Shown: positions 7,146 to 12,812 of the stretch, in pieces
Position numbering within the stretch: position 1 is the stretch's first letter
Layout of the letters: every line of letters starts with the position of its first letter
Assembly (NCBI GenBank): GCA_021801945.1
Contig: JAKABE010000030.1
Coordinates: forward strand, 1 to 17,196
Source: Acidobacteriota bacterium
Lineage (GTDB): Bacteria; Acidobacteriota; Terriglobia; Terriglobales; Acidobacteriaceae
Length of the DNA: 17,196 nucleotides
Reading direction: 5' to 3'
Translations under genes and position numbers: made by a program
The notes under the pieces: model-generated
What the model was told of the DNA's origin: nothing
Seen by the model: the letters and a program-made list of their open reading frames with translations, nothing else
Database searches by the model: none

Positions 7146-8675
7146 CTACGATTGCAGGATCGGAATCCCAGCGATCCGCTTCTGCCACTCCGCCGGCCCC
7201 GTCTGGTGCACGCTCGTACCCTTCGAGTCGACGGCTACCGTTACCGGCATATCGCGTACATCGAACTCGTAGATGGCCTCCATTCCCAAATCTTCGAAAG
7301 CCAGCAACCGTGAACCGAGAATGGCCTTGGAAACCAGGTAGGCCGCACCGCCCACCGCCATCAGATATACTGCGCCGAACTCTTTGATCGCCTCGATGGC
7401 CGCGGGCCCGCGTTCAGCCTTGCCGACCATCCCCAGCAAACCCGTCTCAGCCAGCATCTGCCGCGTGAACTTGTCCATGCGCGTGGAGGTGGTTGGTCCG
7501 GCCGGCCCAACTACCTCGCCGCGCACGGGGTCAACGGGTCCCACGTAGTAGATAAACCGGTTCTGAAAGTCCACCGGCAGCTTCTCTCCGCGGTTCAACA
7601 TCTCGGTAATGCGCTTATGCGCCAGGTCGCGTCCAGTCAGTAGCTTTCCCGTCAGCAGCAGCACCTCGCCCGGCTTCCACGTTGCAGCCTCCGCGCGCGT
7701 CACTGTATTCAGGTTCACCCTGCGCCCGGCGGAAGCATCGTAGGTCAGCGTGGGCCAGTCTTCCAGGTTCGGCGGATCCAGAAACACCGGCCCCGAACCG
7801 TCCAAGACCAAGTGGGCGTGCCGCGTGGCGGCGCAGTTGGGAATCATGGCCACCGGCAGGTTGGCAGCGTGCGCGGGTGTATCCCGCACCTTCACGTCCA
7901 GCACCGTGGTCAATCCGCCCAGCCCCTGCGCGCCGATTCCCAGCCGGTTGACCTTCTCGTAGATCTCAAGGCGCATCTTCTCCGCTGTCGTAGTGGCTCC
8001 GCGCGCCTTGAGTTCTTGAATGTCGATGGGGTCCATCAACGACTCCTTGGCCAGCCGCATCGCCGTCTCCGCCGTGCCGCCGATCCCGATGCCCAGCAGC
8101 CCCGGCGGACACCAGCCCGCGCCCATCGTCGGCACCGTATTCAGCACCCACTCCACCACCGAGTCCGAGGGGTTCAGCATGGCGAACTTGCTCTTCGCCT
8201 CCGAGCCACCACCCTTGGCCGCCACCGTCACCTCCACCGTGCCGCCCCTCACCAATTCCACGCTGACCGCAGCCGGCGTGTTGTCCTTGGTGTTCACACG
8301 CTTGCCCGCGGGGTCGGCCTGCAAGCTGGCGCGCAGCTTGTTGTCGGGGTTCAGATACGCCCGCCGCACGCCCTCGTCCACCATCTCCTGCAGGCTCATC
8401 TCCTTTTCGCCCGGCTTGGCCTCAAAATGCACGTCCATGCCCACCTTGACGAAGGCGTTCACGATCCCCGTGTCCTGGCAGATGGGCCGGTGTCCCTCCG
8501 CGCACATACGGCTGTTGATGAGAATCTGCGCCATGGCGTCCTTGGCCGCCGGCGACTGTTCCCGCTCGTAGGCCTTGGCCAGGCTGCGGATGTAATCCAC
8601 CGGATGGTAATAGCTGATGTACTGCAATGCGCCTGCGACGCTGGCGATGAAGTCTTCCTGAAGAATGACAGTCAT
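7146..8675 (-). CDS. fumA: Fumarate hydratase, class I (iron-sulfur, fused alpha and beta domains)
   Basis: Interconverts fumarate and L-malate in the TCA cycle, in the cytoplasm. The 509-residue chain carries both domains of the class I enzyme, which in many organisms are separate subunits. The three cysteines expected to hold the 4Fe-4S cluster are visible: Cys66 in PICQDTG, Cys189 in GWCPPG and Cys281 in NCAATRH. The C-terminal beta domain begins near residue 330 and contains LAHKRI, YYVGP and GPTTSTRMD. The family also includes L(+)-tartrate dehydratases; the fused length and motifs favour fumarase. AGGAG at 8683-8687, seven bases upstream of ATG, supports the start. The cluster makes this class oxygen-sensitive. 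Symbol given by similarity to fumA/fumB type, not proven orthology. Confidence 0.93.
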   Translation of the reverse strand: MTVILQEDFIASVAGALQYISYYHPVDYIRSLAKAYEREQSPAAKDAMAQILINSRMCAEGHRPICQDTGIVNAFVKVGMDVHFEAKPGEKEMSLQEMVDEGVRRAYLNPDNKLRASLQADPAGKRVNTKDNTPAAVSVELVRGGTVEVTVAAKGGGSEAKSKFAMLNPSDSVVEWVLNTVPTMGAGWCPPGLLGIGIGGTAETAMRLAKESLMDPIDIQELKARGATTTAEKMRLEIYEKVNRLGIGAQGLGGLTTVLDVKVRDTPAHAANLPVAMIPNCAATRHAHLVLDGSGPVFLDPPNLEDWPTLTYDASAGRRVNLNTVTRAEAATWKPGEVLLLTGKLLTGRDLAHKRITEMLNRGEKLPVDFQNRFIYYVGPVDPVRGEVVGPAGPTTSTRMDKFTRQMLAETGLLGMVGKAERGPAAIEAIKEFGAVYLMAVGGAAYLVSKAILGSRLLAFEDLGMEAIYEFDVRDMPVTVAVDSKGTSVHQTGPAEWQKRIAGIPILQS

Positions 8676-8688
8676 AGTAAGGCTCCTT

Positions 8689-9098
8689 TTATGAACTCAC
8701 TATGGTAACGGAAATCGAATGGGGGGTGGTAGCAGCCATCAAGAGGCACTGATTGATCAAGCCTCGACCCGGCATCTCGTTTGGCATGCCAATGGCGAGA
8801 AGTTCCTTGAGTTTTGGGAGTGATTCCGCGGCGTTGACCGATGGCCGGAAACACGCGCGGTAGTCCGCTCTGTTGGATGCATTCCAGGAACCTATGGCTC
8901 TTGCGGTACCCCGGGGTTTTGGACTCGCTTTCTGAGCTTGAGCGCAGGCGACGACTTTTTTCCGCAGTCCTCGCCCAACCACCCGAAAAGAGTCTATGTC
9001 CGCGAACAAACCCGCGGTGTCATACGGTGCATTTTCGGCCTTTTGTTTGGGACTCTGCTCACCGCCGGGACAATTCGTACTTTCGGCCAAGGAGCGCG
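8689..9098. other. Non-homologous stretch between fumarase start and VapC remnant
   Basis: Although open as a tail of the vapC frame, this stretch encodes nothing recognisable in any frame and probably acts as the upstream region of the fumarase gene. It contains one perfect 12-base palindrome (8781-8792). I see no clear promoter boxes. Confidence 0.4.
8781..8792. promoter_or_regulatory. 12-base perfect palindrome upstream of fumarase
   Basis: TTGGCATGCCAA reads the same on both strands and lies about 105 bases upstream of the fumarase ATG. It could be a regulator-binding site. A palindrome of this length is expected several times by chance in a window this size, so the call is tentative. 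Confidence 0.2.
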
Positions 9099-9350
9099 CG
9101 ACCGCCGACCGCAAATTCGCATGCAGGACATCGTCGCCCTTGAACAGAATCGGCTCGCGCATTCCTCGCGCCAGCGCATAGCTGAAGCAATCGCCATCGT
9201 TCAGGTTGGCTGCGTGCCCACTTCCCCGCCCATAATCCCGGTAGGCCTGCCATGCAATCCGTGCTTGCTCTCTGGAATCCAGCGCCTTCGAAAAGGCAAT
9301 CCCCTCCGGTTCGTCCTTCAGAATGGCCACTATGGCTGACGTATCGACAA

Positions 9351-9611
9351 TCATCTGGGAAGACCTGTCTCATCGTCGTAGAGCTCCTCCATCAACTCCT
9401 TGGAGGTCCTGCCGTCATTCATGCGCAGCGCGGTCCGCTCCACGATGCTCCTGATTCGCTCAAAACACCCAATAGACCTCTGATGCAGCTCTTGCCTTTC
9501 AATCCGTCCCTTTACGGCAACCTTGACGGCCATGGTCACTGTCTCGCCATTTTGCTTAGCCAACCTGCGCACCAGCCGGTCGGTTTCCTCGTCTCTGATG
9601 CTAAGCGCCAC
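9351..9611 (-). CDS. vapB: VapB-family antitoxin (PSK-type transcription factor)
   Basis: This 86-residue protein starts at GTG with the family signature MALSIRDEETDRLVRRLAKQ, followed by GETVTMAVKVAVKGRIER, the N-terminal DNA-binding helices of Rv0623-like VapB antitoxins. It ends YDDETGLPR, the C-terminal element that wraps the cognate PIN toxin. It should bind its own promoter and neutralise VapC. The stop TGA overlaps the vapC ATG, typical for coupled toxin-antitoxin genes. The only ribosome-site-like sequence is AAAGGCGGAAA just upstream. All expected parts are present, so the antitoxin looks intact although its partner toxin is deleted in the middle. A small inverted repeat 19 bases upstream may be its operator. 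Confidence 0.85.
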   Translation of the reverse strand: MALSIRDEETDRLVRRLAKQNGETVTMAVKVAVKGRIERQELHQRSIGCFERIRSIVERTALRMNDGRTSKELMEELYDDETGLPR

Positions 9612-9630
9612 CGCTTTCCGCCTTTCTTTC

Positions 9631-9643
9631 TAGCATTTTGCTA
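9631..9643. promoter_or_regulatory. Candidate VapB operator
   Basis: TAGCA-TTT-TGCTA is a perfect inverted repeat with 5-base arms and a 3-base spacer, placed 19 bases upstream of the vapB GTG in the 101-base gap shared with the divergent ypdA-like gene. VapB antitoxins usually autoregulate through such sites. Arms this short also arise by chance. Confidence 0.35.
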
Positions 9644-9712
9644 TCACCGACATTCCCGCTCCGGACTCACTCAGTCTCTGTGCAACTCCCGGCCATGCCC
9701 TAATCTAGAAGC

Positions 9713-10741
9713 ATGACCGACAACACCTTGGCTACCCCGCAGGACACGGACTTCGATTTGCTTGTCATCGGCGCCGGACCCACCGGACTGGCCTGCGCCA
9801 TCGAAGCTCAGAAGGCTGGATTGATGGCTGTGCTGGTCGATAAAGGCTGTCTTTGCAACTCACTCTTCCACTACCCCGCCCACATGACGTTTTTCACCAC
9901 CTCGGAGCTGCTCGAAATCGGAGGAATTCCCTTCCCCAGCCCGAACGCCAAGCCCACCCGGAACGAGGCTCTTGAATATTACCGTCAGGTGGCTGCCTAT
10001 TATCGCCTCGACGTGCGCCAGTATCAGCGGGTGGAGCGCATCGATGGCTCCGACGGCTCTTTCACAGCCCAAACCGTGGACCGCTTCGGCCGCCCCGGCA
10101 GTCTCAAGGCGCGCAAGCTGGTCATCGCCACGGGCTACTATGATCTGCCCAACTGGATGGGCGTTCCTGGCGAAACTCTCAGCAAAGTTCACCACTACTA
10201 CTACGATCCCCACCCCTACTTCGGCCTCGACGTCGCGGTCATCGGCGGCAAGAACTCCGCCGCCATAGCGGCACTGGAACTCTGGCGCCACGGCGCCCGC
10301 GTCACTCTTATTCACCGGGAAGACTCCATGCACCCTCATGTGAAGTACTGGATCAAACCCGACATTGAGAACCGCATCAAGAACGACGAAATCAAAGCCT
10401 TCTTTCGCTCTACAGTCGCTGAGATCTCCCCTGATTCGATCGTGATCGAGACTCCCGAGGGCCGGCAGACCATCCCCAATGACTTTGTCTTCGCCATGAC
10501 TGGCTACCACCCCGACTTCGCCTTCCTGGAGCGGCTGGGCGTGCGCTTCGAGGGCGAAGACCGGCGCCCTGCCTGCGATCCGGAGACGCTGGAGAGCAAT
10601 ATCCCTGGCATCTACTTGGCCGGCGTCATCGTGGCTGGCTCACGCACCAACGAGATTTTTATCGAGAATGGCCGCTTCCATGGCCGGCAGATCGCCGCAG
10701 ACTTGGCCGCACGACTGAAGCGCCAAGCGGAAATCCGCTAA
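9713..10741 (+). CDS. ypdA: YpdA/Bdr-family FAD-NADPH disulfide reductase
   Basis: A 342-residue flavoprotein of the thioredoxin-reductase-like fold. The FAD site is DLLVIGAGPTGLACAIEAQK (residues 15-34), and the NADPH site is DVAVIGGKNSAAIAALEL (about 173-190). YpdA-specific segments are KGCLCNSLFHYP, MTFFTTSELLEIGGIPF, ATGYYDLPN and YLAGVIVAGSRTNEIFIENG. In Firmicutes YpdA (Bdr) reduces oxidised bacillithiol with NADPH, using a cysteine inside the FAD glycine motif (GGGPCG). Here that position is Thr24, so chemistry or substrate may differ; Cys28, Cys46 and Cys48 are nearby alternatives. It lacks a strong ribosome site (AGAAG just before ATG). The next gene, a histidine kinase, follows after 58 bases on the same strand, so the two may be co-transcribed. 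No bacillithiol synthesis genes lie in the window. Confidence 0.85.
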   Translation: MTDNTLATPQDTDFDLLVIGAGPTGLACAIEAQKAGLMAVLVDKGCLCNSLFHYPAHMTFFTTSELLEIGGIPFPSPNAKPTRNEALEYYRQVAAYYRLDVRQYQRVERIDGSDGSFTAQTVDRFGRPGSLKARKLVIATGYYDLPNWMGVPGETLSKVHHYYYDPHPYFGLDVAVIGGKNSAAIAALELWRHGARVTLIHREDSMHPHVKYWIKPDIENRIKNDEIKAFFRSTVAEISPDSIVIETPEGRQTIPNDFVFAMTGYHPDFAFLERLGVRFEGEDRRPACDPETLESNIPGIYLAGVIVAGSRTNEIFIENGRFHGRQIAADLAARLKRQAEIR

Positions 10742-10780
10742 ATAGACCATCCCACCAGTCCAGTACACTGAGACTCATCA

Positions 10781-10799
10781 CCTCCACGGAGGTTCTGCA
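10781..10799 (+). promoter_or_regulatory. Ribosome site of the kinase gene inside a small palindrome, preceding a TTG start
   Basis: GGAGG (10788-10792) lies seven bases before the TTG at 10800 and decides that start, since no ATG or GTG nearby fits. It is the right arm of CCTCC-AC-GGAGG (10781-10792). The RNA could fold and partly hide the ribosome site, which with the TTG start would keep translation low. Confidence 0.5.
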
Positions 10800-12677
10800 T
10801 TGCGTATTCGCTGGTGGCCGCGTTCAATCCGGTGGCAACTACTCGCCGGGTTGCTGCTTCTGGAAACGCTCTCCATCGGTCTGTTTGCGCTTTTGCTCAT
10901 CGGCAAGCAGGCCCGCGATCTACACACGCGCACGTTGCGGCGTCTGGCGTTCGAGTCTGTTTCACTTGCCATACAGGCCCGGGAAGCTCTGCTCGAGGAT
11001 CGTCCCGACTGGGTGGGTCTCTCGGCAAGGATGATGACCGATGCACCGGACGTGGCTAACGCCAAAATCACGGATCCGGGAGGGAACGTCCTCTTCGTGG
11101 GCTTAGGCTCCGCCGACAATACGAAATTGAACTCGATCGAGCGTGCGCAGATCCCCGTCGCCGGCCGGGCTCAATCCAAGGTTTTCTCCCTGGGCAGCGA
11201 ACAGTGGGAGTCGGTATCGCCTATCTACACCGGGGACGATCTGCGCGGCTATGTATGGGTGGAAGCCGATCGCGACTGGGGATACGAACAACTGGACGCG
11301 ATCATTCACGGCACCGTCCTGTTCGGATTCACCTGGATCGCCGCATCCGTACTCCTCGTTCTCCTCATCGGCCGCTCTATCTCGGGGCCTCTGGCCGTCC
11401 TCCATCGAGGTACCCGCGATCTGATGACCTGGCCCGAAGGGGGCAATTTCCCTCTCCCGGTCGCGGTGCACAACGAATTTGGCGACCTGATTGAGGCCTT
11501 CAACCGCATGGTGGCTTCCATCGTGGAGCAGCGTGCCGGTTTGAACGACACCTTGTCACTGCTCGACTCGATGCTGGCCAACGCGCCTATCGGCCTGGCC
11601 TTCTTCGACCGCGCCTGCCGCTTTGTGCGCGTCAATCAGGTCTTCGCCGACCTCACTGGCGTTCCCCTCAGCCGCCACCTTGGCCGCACCCTCCCTGAAT
11701 TACTGCCCCAACCGGTCGCCCACGATCTCGAGAATGCTGTCTTGCGCGTCTTCGGCAATGGGGCGTCCGTGCACAATCTCGAACTGAGCGGTCATGGCGG
11801 CAAACCCTACCAACCGTGGACCTGGCTCGTCAGCGCCTACCCGGTGCGCACGACCGCCAACCAGGTGCGCTGGGCCGGCGTGATCGTTCTCGACGCCACC
11901 GAACGCAAGCGCGGCGAGGAGGCGTTGCGCAAGAGCGAGAAACTCGCCGTCACCGGCCGCCTGGCCGCCGCCATCGCCCACGAGATCAACAACCCCCTCG
12001 AAGCCATCACCAATCTGCTCTTCCTGCTGCGCAACTTTGGCGATCTGAATGACCCGGCCCTGAACTACGTCACCATGGCCGAATACGAGGTCCGGCGCAT
12101 CTCCGAAATCACTCAGCAGACGCTGCGCTTCTACCGCCAACCCACCAAGCCCGCCCGTACCACGCTGTCGGAGCTGCTTGATCCCGTGCTGTCGCTCTAT
12201 CAGAGCCGGCTCAATGCCATCGATATGCGCGTAGAGCGCGGCTATGAAGCGGAGTTGGCACTGTTCTGTTTTGCCGGCGAAATCCGCCAGGTCTTCGCCA
12301 ACCTAGTTGGCAACGCCATCGATGCGACCGGCGAGGGCGGCCGCCTGCTGATTCGTGCGCGCCGCTCCCGCAACTGGCGCAATCCCACCCAGGAAGGAAT
12401 CCGCTTCGCGTTTGCCGACACCGGCACCGGGATGGAGCCAGAGGTCCGCGAGCGCATCTTCGAAGCCTTCTTCACCACCAAAGAAGTCACCGGAACTGGC
12501 CTCGGCCTATGGGTGAGCCATGAAATTCTCATGAAACACCACGGCATGGTGCATGTGCGCAGCCGAGCCGCAACCCAACCTGCTTCATCTAATGGGAAGC
12601 CCACCGGAACCGTCTTTGAGATATTTCTCCCCGACGATCCCCACCTGGGCAACGGCGCCAATCAGGCCGCGAGCTAG
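10800..12677 (+). CDS. Membrane sensor histidine kinase with HAMP and PAS domains
   Basis: The 625-residue protein has a first membrane helix (about 13-35), an extracytoplasmic sensor region (about 36-170), a second helix (about 171-191), a HAMP linker (about 192-245), a PAS domain (about 250-370), then HisKA and HATPase domains. The phosphoacceptor is His394 in AIAHEINNPL. The N box is NLVGNAIDAT (Asn505), G1 is DTGTGM (540-545), then FEAFFTT and G2 GTGLGLW. The HEINNPL H-box and layout resemble NtrB/ThkA-like kinases. It should autophosphorylate and pass the phosphate to a response regulator, but none is encoded in the window, so it is an orphan here. The sensed signal is unknown; the periplasmic part has no cysteine. 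The start is TTG with a good ribosome site. Translation probably couples loosely with the upstream ypdA-like gene. Confidence 0.9.
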   Translation: MRIRWWPRSIRWQLLAGLLLLETLSIGLFALLLIGKQARDLHTRTLRRLAFESVSLAIQAREALLEDRPDWVGLSARMMTDAPDVANAKITDPGGNVLFVGLGSADNTKLNSIERAQIPVAGRAQSKVFSLGSEQWESVSPIYTGDDLRGYVWVEADRDWGYEQLDAIIHGTVLFGFTWIAASVLLVLLIGRSISGPLAVLHRGTRDLMTWPEGGNFPLPVAVHNEFGDLIEAFNRMVASIVEQRAGLNDTLSLLDSMLANAPIGLAFFDRACRFVRVNQVFADLTGVPLSRHLGRTLPELLPQPVAHDLENAVLRVFGNGASVHNLELSGHGGKPYQPWTWLVSAYPVRTTANQVRWAGVIVLDATERKRGEEALRKSEKLAVTGRLAAAIAHEINNPLEAITNLLFLLRNFGDLNDPALNYVTMAEYEVRRISEITQQTLRFYRQPTKPARTTLSELLDPVLSLYQSRLNAIDMRVERGYEAELALFCFAGEIRQVFANLVGNAIDATGEGGRLLIRARRSRNWRNPTQEGIRFAFADTGTGMEPEVRERIFEAFFTTKEVTGTGLGLWVSHEILMKHHGMVHVRSRAATQPASSNGKPTGTVFEIFLPDDPHLGNGANQAAS

Positions 12678-12711
12678 CCTTCTGCCCTAAGATTCGCGCC
12701 GCAAATATATG

Positions 12712-12770
12712 GTCATCCCGAGCAAGCTCACCCGCCGCCACAGCGGGCAAACGCGTCAGAGGATCCGCGG
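12712..12770. repeat. Intergenic element with GTCATCC-GAGC motif and hairpin
   Basis: Lies between the convergent kinase and protease genes. It starts GTCATCCCGAGC (12712-12723), contains a 5-bp hairpin CCCGC/GCGGG (12731-12735, 12743-12747) and ends AGAGGATCCGCGG. The opening motif recurs as GTCATCCTGAGC at 15160-15171. It resembles the dispersed intergenic repeats of many high-GC genomes that read GTCATYCTGAGC...GGATC. It could also serve as a terminator for the facing genes. Confidence 0.4.
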
Positions 12771-12812
12771 TTGCTTTTGAAGGCAGCTCTCCGAGAGCGG
12801 CGCACAAGAACT

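Larger units (their letters stand above)
8689..9354 (-). pseudogene. vapC: Decayed VapC-type PIN-domain toxin with internal deletion and run-on tail
   Basis: The frame opens MIVDTSAIVAILKDEPE, the standard first strand and helix of VapC with the first catalytic Asp (residue 4). By residue 29 it reaches EQARIAWQAYRDYGRGSGHA, LNDGDCFSYALA and EPILFKGDD, which in full VapC proteins lie about 45-60 residues later. The part that normally carries the second catalytic acid (a Glu near residue 42) is therefore missing, in frame. Family similarity ends near residue 85 (about base 9099) instead of at a stop, and the frame runs on for about 135 low-complexity residues to 8689. Whole VapC toxins are about 130 residues and cleave RNA; this one is very probably inactive. 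Its ATG overlaps the vapB stop (ATGA), so the operon arrangement survives. Confidence 0.75.

Noticed and set aside
7812..8708. 298-codon plus-strand frame opposite fumarase
   Set aside because: His/Arg/Leu-rich shadow of a well-supported gene.
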